DNA of 64,000 bases from Phlyctochytrium arcticum (taxonomy: Eukaryota; Chytridiomycota; Chytridiomycetes; Chytridiales; Chytridiaceae): contig JAHLKI010000001.1 of NCBI GenBank assembly GCA_025602905.1, positions 930,001 to 994,000 on the forward strand, read 5' to 3'. Of this stretch, positions 47,201-59,400 are shown piece after piece. The notes under the pieces are model-generated. The model did not search any database and was not told where the DNA came from. It worked only from the letters and a program-made list of their open reading frames with translations. The number at the start of each line of letters is the position of its first letter. Within the stretch, counting starts at the first letter, position 1. Made by a program: the position numbers and the translations under genes.

Positions 47201-47639
47201 TCCCACTCATCCCACCACTCCCCGGTGGATTCCTTACTATTCCTCCACCCTTCTTCGACGACCCATCATTACTTGCCTCAGCAGCAGATACCTGCTCGAT
47301 CTTGACTTCACCCCCCGACAAGGAAAAATTCGCGAATAACGCAGCAGCATCCCGTCTCGACTCAGCAGCCTTCAATACTTGCTGTAACGCATCAGCTTTC
47401 CGTCGTAACTCGGCATTCTCCAACTCTAAACCTCGTTTCAATTCTTCCTCCTCCTCCTGCTCCTTCTTCTTTCCCTTCTTCTTGTCCTTCTTGCCATCTT
47501 CGCTTTTGGGTGCATCGTTCGGTGGGGTGGTAAGAGATCGGGTTGATGATGCAATACATGGTTTCCAGGTAGGAGTAGGAGTTGACTGCGATCGCAAAGC
47601 TTTTCGGGCAGCCAGACGGCTTACACCTCGCGGAATCAT
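44222..47639 (-). CDS. Mitochondrial AAA ATPase, Msp1/ATAD1-like
   Basis: Large AAA protein; exons 44612–47639 and 44222–44550 (61-nt intron) give 1118 residues. The start MIPRGVSRLAARKALRSQST is Arg/Ser-rich without acidic residues, as in mitochondrial presequences, then a Lys/Glu coiled coil. A long middle region has Gly-rich loops (GGPGGGGGGGGGPDGPDGG). The AAA module near the C-terminus begins GGLVRTKRTIGELIRLPLL; Walker A GPPGTGKT (about residue 825), Walker B CVIFIDEID, sensor VVGATNRP and arginine fingers RRLPRR. This module is closest in feel to Msp1/ATAD1, the extractors of mislocalised membrane proteins; a spastin-type relative is possible. The substrate is unknown. Confidence 0.85.
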
Positions 47640-47969
47640 ACTTTTCGTCTATGGTTTTTTGGAGAGTAACAGTGATCTTTGCTTTCGGGATTTGGCAGTT
47701 CAAAACTTCATGAAGTTCTTGGTCACTCAACTAAGCCACTCATCTCGACCTCAACTTCCCAGGTTTTTCCCATGACTTTGACTGTTTGAACCAGTTGCTT
47801 TGGTACCGGTAGCTGACCTTGCGTACAATCTTATTTCAAAATAACTATATAGAGATGGAGGGGGACTAAAAGACAAAATGTGACATATATATACACACAA
47901 CGTAAAAGGTAAAAAGTACACGAAGAAAATGTTCAAAAGTAGCAAGAAAGAAAATGGTTGATCAAACAC
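47640..47969. other. Short intergenic region between AAA ATPase and GPCR genes
   Basis: Promoter of the AAA gene and 3' region of the GPCR gene. Nothing else seen. Confidence 0.5.
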
Positions 47970-49605
47970 TCAAGTGGGTGAGGAAGGATCTTTGGTAAGC
48001 CTGCCACTCCATCCGGAACGGTATTTCCAAGCATGTGGCGACGACGAGGACGATGGGGGAGCGGGTGAGATGGCATCCTCGAGGGACGCATCACTGACAG
48101 ATTCTTGCCCGTCCGGATCAAATGCCATCAACTCGTAAAAGTCGTAAAAGGAGCGTTCCCAGGCATGTCCATTGGGTGGAGCAGTTGTCGTGTCGAGAGG
48201 TGCGGTCGAGTCATTGCGGGAGAGACGGGGTGGGGAGGGAGTGGGAGGGGATGGAGGTGCGTAGGATGGGGCGGGGGTACCGGCCGCGGCCCGGACGGCG
48301 ATCCGCCATGCTTCGTCGGCCGGTTGATGGTAGTGGGTATAATCCGTGGCGGTTGTGCTGTCTGTGATGGAATCTGAGGAGGACTGGCGGGAAACACAGA
48401 CTTCGTCGTGTTCGACTTGTTTTGTGGTTGGAATACGACGGGTGCCGCTGTAAGGATTGTTGGCAGCGAGGTAAGGGACGGGGTCGTAGGGGTAAGTGGG
48501 TTGGTCGTTCTGGAGGGTATGGGCGGATTTGGAGGATGGGTCGACTAGGGACATGACGGGGACCGGGGTTTCAGAGTCGCTGTTGAGAGGCGGGGCACCA
48601 CCCACGGCCAGAACAAGAGACGGACGGCGGGGATCTTTGTGCAGTGGTTGTTTACGGTCGGATCCATACGCCTTTTTGAATGCACGACGACGGGTGTGGG
48701 CCCGGGCGGCCGAAGTAAAGAGGAGCGAGACACCCCAAGCAATGGCATTAAAGAACCCTTGGGATCCGAGGAAAAAGGCCTGAACGTAGACGAGCCATAA
48801 GGGAGGTGGAGTCTCGGATGCAAATGCGACGGAGCGGAAAATGATGGACCAGACCCAGACCAGGACAAAGACGATGGTGACGAGGTAAACCCGGACTAGA
48901 GATCCTCGTTTCCTGGTTGTCCGGCGCGTAGGATTACAAGCGTCCATGCGATGCGTTGCGTATCCAACGGCAAAGATGGCCACGACAAAGCTGAAGAAGA
49001 GGGGTAGGTAAAAGAGTAATCTGTAGGGACTGCGTTTGCCGCTGATCCAGCAGGTCCCGTCTTCGGTAAAGCCAATCTGGTCCTTGGCGGCAAGGAGGAC
49101 GGCCGAGAAGAGGCAGAAGCCCCAGACGAATAGGTGGTAGTAGCGGGTCCATTTTTTGGGTTTGTAGATGCGGGGACGGGAGAGGAGAAAGTAGAGGTTG
49201 AGGGAGATGACACCGTTCCAGAGGACTGAAGAGAGGGCAAAGAATTGACCGGCGTGGCCCGAGACATGGCAAAGCGCTGTTCCTGTCCAAGTCTGGCCCA
49301 TATCCCCCTATTCCACAACCGTTAGTCATGCTTATACTTTCCAACATTTGGAAATCTCAAAAACTCACCACAAAAGCAAAGATGCCCGCTCCTAAAAACT
49401 TTGCCGCAAAGCCCAAATCACAGATGGCCATGACAGCGACCATTTGCAGCGATGGAGTTCTGAGGTTTCGGCGCGATGCATACGAGTAGAGGATGGCCAG
49501 GGATCCGGCAATAGACAGGATAGACGTTGCTATGAATATGGCATTGACTTGGGTTGTCCCGTCGGCTGTCGACGGGTGCATTGAGACAGGCATTGTCGTC
49601 GCCAT
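47970..49605 (-). CDS. cAMP-receptor-like seven-helix GPCR
   Basis: Exons 49369–49605 and 47970–49307 (61-nt intron, phase 0), 524 residues. ATG 49605 (MATTMPVSMHPSTADGTTQV) gives a short extracellular start; the frame is open further upstream but lacks a better start. Seven hydrophobic segments follow, beginning IFIATSILSIAGSLAILYSY and MVAVMAICDLGFAAKFLGAG, with a conserved Cys before helix 3 (ALCHVSGHAGQFF) and another in loop 2 (GTCWISG). About 200 cytosolic Ser/Thr/Pro-rich residues follow helix 7, a likely phosphorylation tail. The helix pattern resembles the Dictyostelium cAR/GCR1 group found in many fungi. A TATA-like stretch reads at 49816–49824. Ligand unknown. Confidence 0.85.
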
Positions 49606-50400
49606 TTTGCGGAGATCTTGACACAAGGTAATCTTGACGGGAATGCAATTGTCGTTTTGTCTTGAAGTTTTGTGACGGCTGCCGGAGTTAGTGATACCCG
49701 CTACTCGTTTCCCAAGTTTCCGTCCGTCTGTCTGTCGTCTCGATATCGTCCCCAAAGTCCGACGACGACGACAACCTCCCAAGCTGTGAGTGGGGGGAAT
49801 AATGCGCAACGGGCGCACTATATATACTCGAGTAGACATGCATCGCCGGCACTTCCATCGGTGGACGACCGTCTTTGAAATGATAGCCCGTGGACGCAAG
49901 TCTAGACTTTCGCCGACCCGGCCAGGGGGTGACAAAAGATCCATACACCCAAGGAGCCTCGACCCTGGGACACTTCACGCGTTCAAAGTCGTCCGTGTGG
50001 TCTTGCCAGGAGTGGGTTATTTCCTGCGATCCAGGGCATTCTCTATGTATCATACTCGAGTATAATATGGTCGATCCGATCCTCCCGTTTATTTAGAACT
50101 CCAAGAAAATGTCTACAAAAATTAAGAGCCATCGGCCCTGACCTTTGCCCAGAACACTGCCCGCCGCCGTTGGCCCCTGAATACAAACGAGCACCCAAAG
50201 ACCCGACTTGTGTTTTGTCTTTTTTGTAAAGCCTTGAAAGTTGAAGCCTGGATCGATCGGTCTTGGAATTTGGGAAATTGGAAAAGTATAAATGGACGGC
50301 AAATGGTGTGTGCTGGCAAGTACCCGGGTAAATACAACGCTTGTAAATAAAAGTAAGACACTAAGTACAGATATATAGAGAAAAGAGAGAGAAAAAAGGA
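49606..50400. other. Intergenic between GPCR and GT14 genes
   Basis: Carries the GPCR promoter, with ctatatatactcg at 49816–49828. No other feature recognised. Confidence 0.5.
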
Positions 50401-53280
50401 CTAGTAAATGCTATAATCATCTTGGTCAGACACAACCCCACGCTCCCAAAAGGCTTTATCCACCGTCTCAATCTCTTCGGCCAGCGCCTGATCAACTTCA
50501 AACCGCTTGGAATCCATCCACGCCGTCAAATCCCGTTCCCAGAACGAATTGATCTTGCGGACAAAAAAGTATTCGCGCTGTTGGAGGTTGAGGCTTTTGA
50601 CGGTATTGTTGCGGGGGAGGGCAGCTTCCACCCCGGCTCCCGGCATCAGTTTGGATTCGTCGCCGTTGCGGAGCCAGATGGGGTGTAAGGCGCCAGGCTC
50701 AAAGTAAATGTAGCGTTTCGAGTCGGCAATAACGCGGTCGGCCCAGCCGCCTTCCGAGGAGGATTTGGCGAGTGCGACCATGCCGAAATAAGACTCGTCG
50801 GGGATCCAAGTATGTTCGGCCCACGCCAGCAAGTCATGGGCGTCCGGGCTGCGTCTCAGGTACCCGACAAACTCGCGGGGTAAAATCATCCATTGGTGGT
50901 GTTTGGACGGTCGGAAGCGGTGGTCCAGCGGAAACCGGCGCTCGGGAGCAGTCGAGGGAGTTTGGATCCGGTCCTGTTCACGGGCCAAAAAGAAGGGTCG
51001 TTCCAGCCGCCATTCAATTTCAGCGTCCTGCCAGTGCTCAATATATACTTTGCCCGGGTTACGTTCCAGAATCGTGTGAATGGCTTTGGAGGAGCGGACG
51101 GGGTAGTCATACCCGCTCAGATTCACGACATAGTCCCATTCCGCTAGATCCATGAGTGTAAAAAAGCCTTCCATCTGTCCAAACACGATACTTGATGCGC
51201 CCCAATTGATGTTGAATGACTTTTCCATCACAAAAATGTTGCTGGCTTGCGAGTAGACGGGGTGGCCAGTGAGCCATGCCTGGATTTCCGAACGGAAGGG
51301 ACCCCGCTTTGCGTCGACGTGAATCAAAAACACGCCGTCTTGGTCAAAAAGGGCTTCAAAGAGTTTGGAAAAGGTGTCGAGGCGTTCATGGAGGAGGAGG
51401 AGGTACGCAATTTTGTACCGCCGCCGACGGGGGAGGGGTGCTGCCGTTGGAGTCGTGGTGGTATTGAATTTCAAGAGTTTGTTGCGGGGTGACATGGTAT
51501 CCCGAACGTGTTTCTTGGAGTGGAGGTCCTTGCGGCGACCAGCGCTCACGGGGTTCCAGACCTGCAAGTCTTGTTCCAGCTTTAAATCCGCCTCTTCCTT
51601 TTCCTCATTCGCCGCATTCAAGTCCTGAGCTTCCTTGCTATCAGTAGAAGCAGCAGCCTCGGCCAGGGAAGCAGCCCGCTGCTTATCCACATCGTCTGGC
51701 CCCCACAAACTCAAATCCGGGAAAAACTGGCGCCCATCCACGTGCGTCATCCACATTGCATCCGTCGCCAGTGCATACTCATTCTTGCCGTGTGCCGACA
51801 TGTAACACGCAAATCGTCTTACGGACATGGGATCCAACGCATCCGATCCCGCCCACAGCATCAAGTTATCATACACTTTCCGCGCGAGCGCATCAATCAT
51901 CTTGGCCGCCAGAGATCGAGTCGGGTTGGCCGTAATCAGACTTCCTCCCAGTGGCGTAATATTGACCCAAGTGTTGAACGCTGACCCTTGCAACATATCA
52001 CACCATTTGAATCCATTCAAAATAGCTTCCTTGGTCGATTTGAGGTGTCCCGCCAAATCAGGATGGAAAATCCGGCTGTCGACTCGAGACGCATCCGTGG
52101 CTTCAAACACGCTAGCCATCTCCTCGTGATGGTTTGTGGCCTTGGAATCTTGCTCTGCCTTTAATTTGGCTTCATATTCTTTGATGATTTTTTCGCGCTC
52201 CATGGCAATCCGGTGCAACACTTCGGTTTCAAACCGTTGTTTCTGTTCTTTTTCGCGGCGCTCACGGTCTTGCTGCACGGCTTTTTCAATCGTCTCTTGT
52301 TGTTTGGAGCGCAAGAGTTCCCATTGTTTGCGGTAGTAGTCCAGGCTGTCCTTGTTGTTATTTCCGGTGGTGGGGTCGTCAGGGAGTGGGTCGCCGGGTC
52401 GGACCCCGCTCTTGGGTCGACGGGTTGGATCTTCCTTGATCACTTCACCTTCCTCTGTCTCATCTTGTAAAGGCGTCTGGACCTTGTTTTTGTCAATGAT
52501 GGGTTTATTGGCGGTAGTGTCTTTCCACGGGATTTTGGCGGCGGGTTTGCGAGGCAACGATTCTACATCAGCATGATGCTTATTGCCGTTGACAACAGGT
52601 GGAGAGGAAACCTTCTTTTTTCGATTCAAGGCAGGGTCAACCTGCTGCACGGGTTTCTTGTGAGGATGAGAATCCACCACCTCCGGTATATCCACATCCC
52701 AGTCCTCAAACGTGCCAAAATCGTTATCCGCGCCTACGGGTCGATACCGAGTCGGCAATTGCGCATGAGGGTATTCTTCGGTAGGGTACGTATGTTGCCG
52801 ACGGCGAGATGCCGCACTGAGCAGAACGGCATATGTCCCAAAGCAGACGAGGAATAATGCGGCCGCGAGACGGAGACAGCTCGACCTGCGGAGCCGTTTG
52901 ATGCATGCGATGGGAGATCCGGGGGATGAGATTGTGCTGCCGTTTCCGCCTCCACCGCCCGGTGCTCCGCCTGAGCCGACAGTCGTAGTCAATGGAAGTG
53001 ACAGAAGTTTTCCGGACAGGGTGCGGGCGAGCATGGGTTGCGTGGCCGACTCGTAGCGTTCCGGTTTATCATCATCATACGACGGCGGGCGGCTATCATC
53101 CGTACTCAAATGGTGGTGGTGGTGGTGATCGAGGACATGATGCGGAAGTGGGTGACGGGACCCCTCTCGCTGGTGTTGGAGTGATGACAGAAAGTCGCTA
53201 AACATGGTGAACGGCGACGAGGGGGGTGAAGGGCTATTGTTGGTATAATTGTTCTTGTTGGTCCCTGTATATCCCAGCAT
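50401..53280 (-). CDS. GT14-family glycosyltransferase (core-2 branching / xylosyltransferase type)
   Basis: Intronless type II membrane protein of 959 residues. A cytosolic N-terminus of about 150 residues with a His tract (HHHHHH) precedes one anchor (LAAALFLVCFGTYAVLLSAA), a long Lys/Glu coiled-coil stem, and a GT14 domain from about residue 617. The domain carries the family signatures YLLLLHERLDTFSKLFEALF, VFLIHVDAK, INWGASSIVFGQMEG, YVVNLSGYDYPVRS, and the late block WIPDESYFGMV. Relatives add GlcNAc or xylose; the sugar here cannot be told. It should act in the Golgi. Two in-frame ATGs lie near the start; the first is used. Confidence 0.9.
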   Translation of the reverse strand: MLGYTGTNKNNYTNNSPSPPSSPFTMFSDFLSSLQHQREGSRHPLPHHVLDHHHHHHLSTDDSRPPSYDDDKPERYESATQPMLARTLSGKLLSLPLTTTVGSGGAPGGGGGNGSTISSPGSPIACIKRLRRSSCLRLAAALFLVCFGTYAVLLSAASRRRQHTYPTEEYPHAQLPTRYRPVGADNDFGTFEDWDVDIPEVVDSHPHKKPVQQVDPALNRKKKVSSPPVVNGNKHHADVESLPRKPAAKIPWKDTTANKPIIDKNKVQTPLQDETEEGEVIKEDPTRRPKSGVRPGDPLPDDPTTGNNNKDSLDYYRKQWELLRSKQQETIEKAVQQDRERREKEQKQRFETEVLHRIAMEREKIIKEYEAKLKAEQDSKATNHHEEMASVFEATDASRVDSRIFHPDLAGHLKSTKEAILNGFKWCDMLQGSAFNTWVNITPLGGSLITANPTRSLAAKMIDALARKVYDNLMLWAGSDALDPMSVRRFACYMSAHGKNEYALATDAMWMTHVDGRQFFPDLSLWGPDDVDKQRAASLAEAAASTDSKEAQDLNAANEEKEEADLKLEQDLQVWNPVSAGRRKDLHSKKHVRDTMSPRNKLLKFNTTTTPTAAPLPRRRRYKIAYLLLLHERLDTFSKLFEALFDQDGVFLIHVDAKRGPFRSEIQAWLTGHPVYSQASNIFVMEKSFNINWGASSIVFGQMEGFFTLMDLAEWDYVVNLSGYDYPVRSSKAIHTILERNPGKVYIEHWQDAEIEWRLERPFFLAREQDRIQTPSTAPERRFPLDHRFRPSKHHQWMILPREFVGYLRRSPDAHDLLAWAEHTWIPDESYFGMVALAKSSSEGGWADRVIADSKRYIYFEPGALHPIWLRNGDESKLMPGAGVEAALPRNNTVKSLNLQQREYFFVRKINSFWERDLTAWMDSKRFEVDQALAEEIETVDKAFWERGVVSDQDDYSIY

Positions 53281-54882
53281 CTTTTCTCTTTCTTTTTACG
53301 TTATGACAGACCCAACGCTCGCTGTACATAAAAGGTAAGTCGGTTTGTTCTCAGACTTGTCAATGTCAACTCTTTTGCAACACATACCCTTTTATCTATT
53401 CCCCCCTTCTCACTCGACTCGCTTCTTCTACTATCCGTTGCCGTTGCCGTTGTTGCGAAATGTGCCGTTTCTTGAGAGATTGTATATCTGACGCTGCCAA
53501 GACTTCCTTGCTGCAAGCCCACAATGCGGGATTTGTTGATCCTTGGATTGTCAAGTCGTAACGAATGGAAAAAGAAAATCTTTTGGCAAAGTGCAAACAC
53601 CCCGGAATTTACGTCCTTTGGAGCTGGGGCCCGCAAAGCGTTCCTTGGCCTAATATTCAATTTCCGGCTCTTCGTATGTTGCTTTTTTACACGTAAAACA
53701 GTGTTGGGCGATTGAAGTCAGGGCAATAATAACGCGCGCGCGCCGGAAACGTGTATGGTAAAAGAAATATCGTAACAAGACAAACAAAAAAAGGACGAGA
53801 CAAGCAACCCCCGGATCTTGGCTGGTTGGTTGGTTGGTCGTCGGGTTTGCCTGCCGGGTCGGAGAGAAGGAGGATGTGATGAAGGGATCAGCTTTTTGTA
53901 TGATTGTCGGGTTCAACAGGTTTGCTGCGCGGCGCGGTCCTGGGTAAATAGGTTGGAGCCTCGTATCAACGCGATTGCGCTATAAAGCGAACGGCACCCG
54001 GTAACCAAAAAAACAGGGCTGAAGGGATAATTTATTCTTCTTTTCCGGCGGGCTGATTCCTTCACGACGGTTTGGGTTCCCAGCTTTAGCTTTCACAATG
54101 AGGCTAGTTTCTAGCGTATGTCCAGAGTATGAGGATTGGAAGGTGCTTGGTGGGATCAGCCTTTGAACATCAACCAAACAGCGCGGACGTCCCCGATGCG
54201 CGGACTTTTATATTTTGTTGCTTTGGTTTTTTTTTGCATCATAATGGCTCTCGCTCTCTCTCGCTGCATTGAAAAAATGACGACTCGGGGATCCGTTCAG
54301 ACTCCAAAACGCAACGTCGTTTTTGGACCGCGTCTCGCGCGAATGTCGGTTTGATCGCGTATATATGGGGACCCGCATGCATGTATCATCTCTTCAGCTG
54401 CTGCTGGAATCAATGCTGGATATCCAGATCCAGCAGATGTGCCATGAACATCTAGTGGTGTATGGTTTACTCGAGCTGTTGTTTACGTTGATAGCCCATA
54501 GCGAGATATGGCATTGATCCATTGATCCAAAGATGGCCGAGCGTTATCCTATCAAGATTTCAACTGGGAGCGGCTTGGCCAGCTTCGAATCCTTGGCGCC
54601 AAAAAAGTGGTCCTCCGACTGCGCCGAGCATGCTTGTGAAACATTGGCCGCTGCGGTTGGCGTACTTAGGGTTCGAATAGGCGCTGGTAAAGCGCAGCAG
54701 GTCGGAGTTTTGGACTGATTTTTTCAGTTAGAGTTTCAGAGGTTTTCAATTCATTACAGTATAGGAGACGGAGGTGTATGCTGAGACATAACTTAGGTAT
54801 CAGGGACAGGTTGTAGTGGATGTAGCTGAAACTCAATCTGAACCCCTGTTCTGGGTACGGAGAGGGAGACGAGCAGGTACAA
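53281..54882. other. Intergenic between GT14 and IBA57 genes
   Basis: About 1.6 kb without a credible gene: GT14 promoter and IBA57 3' flank. A (GC)n run, gcgcgcgcgc, lies near 53733. I found no tRNA. Confidence 0.5.
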
Positions 54883-56322
54883 CTACGATGCACCCGGCTC
54901 AACTGCTTTGGGCCACCATGAAGGAGCAAACGGTTTGACCCTCCACCCATTCTCAAGGCCTAGAGTGGCCCCTTCCAGTTGGTCTAAGCGCAGGAGGGCC
55001 AGTCCTACATTGTGCAGCGTGGAGCAGAGTTTACCGGGTGGGTGTGGCCGGCGCCGCCGTGGTGATGGGGTTGAATCAGTGGATGGATCTGAGCTGGTGG
55101 TGGAGATGAGGGAAATATCGGTTTGGGGTGCAAATGTGGGATACGCGGTCGTAGTATCGACCGACAATACATCTGGGGGACTAGATGATGTGCAAGATGT
55201 CAGCACTTGGTTGGGCGCACCGTAGAACGAAAATAAAAGTACCTCTCATCCTCGCGATAGAATTGCACGGGCATGATTCGCTTGCGCGTGATGCCGGTAT
55301 GATATGTCCGAATGGTCAGCTCCTGGCCCAGATAACACCCCTTTCGAAAATCGACGCCCGAAATGAGATCGAGGTTGGACTCCAGCGGAAGCGAGGTCCC
55401 TGAGAAAAAGTCGGCAGCACCTTCGGGGATACCCGTCAGAATGCGGCGAAGCGTGTACTTTTCGAGGGGGACTTGCTGAAATGTAGATGGGAGCGTTGCT
55501 AAAAGCATTTCGCAAATGTAAGCAACAGTAAAGATAGATATGACCAGATGTTGGTACTCACGCAATCCCTTCTCCTTCTCAACCACCACGCGTAACCCCA
55601 TCTCGGGTCGCCGAGGATCCCGACACCCGACATCGCAAAACCGCTCTTTAGGCAACACACTGCCTTGAGGCAACGTCTTACCCGCCGCCGGCGGCACAAA
55701 CGACCCCCATAGCAAATCACTCGTGGGCCCCCACATCTGATACACTGCATACCCCTCAGACACATTCTGGAATGTCAGCTTAGAGCGGAGCTTGTACCGG
55801 GTCAAATGTGATAATAGCGCGGATGTATGCGTTGCGTCGTGTTCGATCAGGTAGCTGGGATGCGGGAATGTGTCGGCCATGTTCTTGGGATAGATGAATG
55901 CGTCAAAGAGAATCCGACCCTACATATTTCCCACAGTCAGCACATGTTGCTTCACTTTACGTTCTCCATCTTGCTTTTTACCTGAGCAGTCAGGAACGCA
56001 CAAAATATACCATCGCCCCCATGCTCGATCCGACTGATTTGGTTCGTCACCAGTCCTTGCAGAAATTTGGCCGCATCCCGCCCTTCGATCTGAATCATTG
56101 CCCGGTTGGTCAATTGCGCATAACGATCTTGCTGTCCTGCCGTATGTGAGTATGTCCGCGCGAGAGTTTCATAGTGCAAGGGTGTCCGTGGTCGGATGAA
56201 GTCCCACCGTCCTAAAACGCCCGAGATCAGAAAGAGTCTTACTTTGTAACCCAAGTGTCTGATAGCTCACCCGTACACTGGCCCCTTCCTATCACTCGTG
56301 CAGTACACCTTTGGAATCGCAT
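54883..56322 (-). CDS. IBA57: IBA57 iron-sulfur cluster assembly protein, mitochondrial
   Basis: Folate-binding YgfZ/GcvT-related protein (CAF17/Iba57) needed to mature mitochondrial [4Fe-4S] proteins such as aconitase and lipoate synthase. Exons on the minus strand: 56271–56322, 55982–56211, 55562–55919, 55243–55498 and 54883–55180; phases agree, 397 residues. N-terminus MRFQRCTARVIGRGQCTG is a plausible presequence. The diagnostic motif KGCYLGQELTIRTYHTG is present, preceded by FQNVSEGYAVYQMWGP; the C-terminal domain ends LALLRLDQLE...WRVKPFAPSWWP. The last intron (55181–55242) uses the acceptor after catctag, since the nearer AG leads to an early stop. Start lies 173 bases from the HID1 start. 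Confidence 0.9.
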
Positions 56323-56495
56323 GTGTGATTATCCTCCAAGATTTGTGCTAGAAAAGATTGAGCCAAGCTCGTTTTGTCACCACCAGATTTTTGGCCTTTT
56401 CTGACTCAATTTACGCCAAGTCATTCATTTTGCCGCGTCAACAGCCGCAAACGAGATTTCGACCCAGAGATCTCGAAGCTCGACAGTATTCCACC
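56323..56495. promoter_or_regulatory. Bidirectional promoter of IBA57 and HID1
   Basis: Only 173 bases separate the two start codons, which point away from each other. No TATA box is evident, as is common for shared housekeeping promoters. Confidence 0.65.
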
Positions 56496-59400
56496 ATGGG
56501 TGCAACGGAAAGTAAACTGGCATTCCGAAAGAATGTCTTTCAGTTGTATGAGCAGCAGGTAGCGTTCTCCTTTATGTCTTGATCGAATCTCAAACTGATG
56601 ATGGAATGCGCAGAACATTCCTGCCTCAAACGACGAATACTGGTCCAACTTTTACAAACTCCCTGAAACGGCCGAAGATGTGTTCAACCTGTTTTCGCCC
56701 AAGGATATCCGGAAAGTTCGGGATACAGCCGTCGGGAACCTCGAGACGTTGTTACATAAAGTACGTTAGATTATTTGGTATAGCGCGTAGGGGACGTTCC
56801 AACTCAGACTGATTTACCTTCCAATAGGTCATCAATCGTATCTTTGGATTTCTAAAACTGTCGGCAATCCCGTCAAAAGCGGAAGCGAATGAAATTGCAA
56901 ATTGTGTTCGGATTTTGACTCGGTTATTACCATATGTTTTCGAAGTGGAAGATGGACAGCTGGAGGAACGGTTGTTTTGGCAGGTCCCGACGACTTCTTC
57001 CAGCACAGATGAGGAAAATAAGGAACTTGGTACGGAAAGTCTGGGAATACAGTTGACGAAGGCTGTTGTTCAGTTGTTGTTTTTCCGCGGGTATGGGTTT
57101 AACCTCGTCTGAGTTTTTTCATGTCCGCTCATGTTTTTATTGTAGTTTCACGCTTCCGGAAGGGCAGGACCCAAATTCGGCACATGGCGTACAGTACATG
57201 ATCTGGTACTTTTCCTTCCTCTGACTTCCGTTTCTGGCGATCCTTTAACATTATGTTCTGAACAGGCAGCACGGGGTGGGAGCATCCGTCCAAGTCTCGT
57301 CCACGCGCGAGAATATTTCCCACCGGACCGACACGCTCCGCCTTCTTCTCACCCTCATCTCACGATCGATTTACTGCCCTCCCCAGAAAATCCTCGAATT
57401 TGATAATCGATGGGGAACGGCTATTGCTTGCCGGCTCGAAAAGAAGCAGGTCCTGACCTTATTGTGCTCGCTTTTGAACACGACCGTAAATTACGATCCC
57501 GTAGGATGGGCACTCTTGCCTTACAATCATGTATGTGATATGACATGTATTTGTTACTCTTGTTTCCCAGGCTGACGCGTCCCTTGCTAATAGCTTCTGA
57601 TCTCTGATGCCCAAGAACAACTGGTTACATTATGTCTGCAGACGCTGACGGCTCTTTTGGATCTACGACCCGTTCCGTCATCCGATGCACACGGGCAGGT
57701 GCCAGCCGACGGAAAGAGGTACAATACTGAAACGTCACATCCACTGCAATCCTTCTCACGAGTAATTTTAGCGTCGAATCAACGAGAAAACCGTCAGTCG
57801 AGATCCGCCGAAAGTCGTCTGTGGCCAGTATGGGCGAGGATTCCGCGTTTTCTCCTACCAGCGGCCGAAGAGGGTCTGACCATAAGGTAACTTTTTCTCA
57901 TCCTAAACTCTTCATGACCAGACACATAATCGTTTTTAGAATGATCAACAACGGAATGATTTCTGCTATTTTGCTTCAAAATTACATCGGCCGCAAGATT
58001 TCTTGTTTATTATTGATGGGTTTGGGCGGATTTTGAAGAATCCATTAGAGGTAAAGAGATGCCATTTTACCAGACTCTTAGAATCCGCCCACTGAGATAT
58101 TTGACAGTCTGCCAATACGTACTTGCCGGGATCTACAAAACGGGTCAACATTTTCATTGAGGCGCTTATGCTCTTTTGGAAGCTATTGGAGCATAACGAT
58201 GTAAGTTGTGACAAACAACATCCTAGCAAATTGTTTTGCTAAATTCCCTTGCCACGGTAGAAATTCGCGCATCAAGCGATGGAAACCGACAAAATTTTAA
58301 TCATCTTTGCGGCAGTCATTTATTTCGCTCTGGAAGCTCGCTCGGATCCAGCTCAAATTGGACTTTTGCGCATGTGTTGTTTTATTATCCATATCATGTC
58401 TCAGGACCGCAACTTTGCCGTCCAGTTGAATTCGCCGTTTCATTATGCATCGGTTGGGGCAGCTGCGAAAGCGGTGCCTACTTTTGGTGGAGGGACGTGG
58501 GCAGATTACTTTTTCCTGGTAATTATTTCCCCCGCCTTTTGGTACAATAGTAGGCTCTCATACTGTTGATCCTTAGGCCGTGCATTCTCTTGTTACGACC
58601 CCATCCCGAGCCTCCATGCTCCACCTTCACGAACACCTCCTGACTTCGCTCACGAACGTATCTCCTTACGTCAAAAGCCTCAATATCACGGCAACCACCA
58701 AGATGATTAGCCTATTTACCATCTACTCGAATCCGGCCTTCATGCTCGCCAACGAACACAATCACAAGAATGTTTTCTTCCTTCTGGAGATTTTTAATAA
58801 TATTTTGCAGTATCAGGTTACAGGTATGTGTGTGCGCTCATCGTTGTGGTCTGAAACGGTTGATTGAACGACAATGGTCTAAGGTAACACGCATTTGGTA
58901 TACGCTGTGGTTCGCAACAAGGACAAGTTTATGAACCTGCATAACCTGACCTATGAACATGCATTCTCCGAACTGACACGGATACGAGCTCTCCGTGCCC
59001 AAAAACAACAACAGCAAGCCGGAACGCAGCCACCGGCAACACCCACAACCCCCACACCACCCGCAGAACCCAAATCATCCCAGTCTAGCGAATCGCTGGT
59101 CGAGAATCTGACCCGCAACATGAGCAAAACGAGCTTGACGTCGGGCGAGGATGTACACCCTACGGACCCAGAACAGGATAACAGTGAGAGTAGCCCGGTG
59201 GATGGCAGCGACGCTGAACCGTCGGAAAAGGCAAAAGGCAAACGACCTGCGGCAGGAAATGGGGAAGCGCAGACACGAGCACCTGGACCGTCGTTTGATG
59301 AAAAGGGCAAATTTATGCCCAATCAAGAATGGGTAAGAGAACGAAAATTTGCGCCGTTCAAGTAGACCCGTATTGACACCATTCCATCTATAGTTCAACT

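Noticed and set aside
54585..54640. Possible tRNA because of a TTCGAATCC-like stretch
   Set aside because: No acceptor stem, A box or cloverleaf could be drawn around it.
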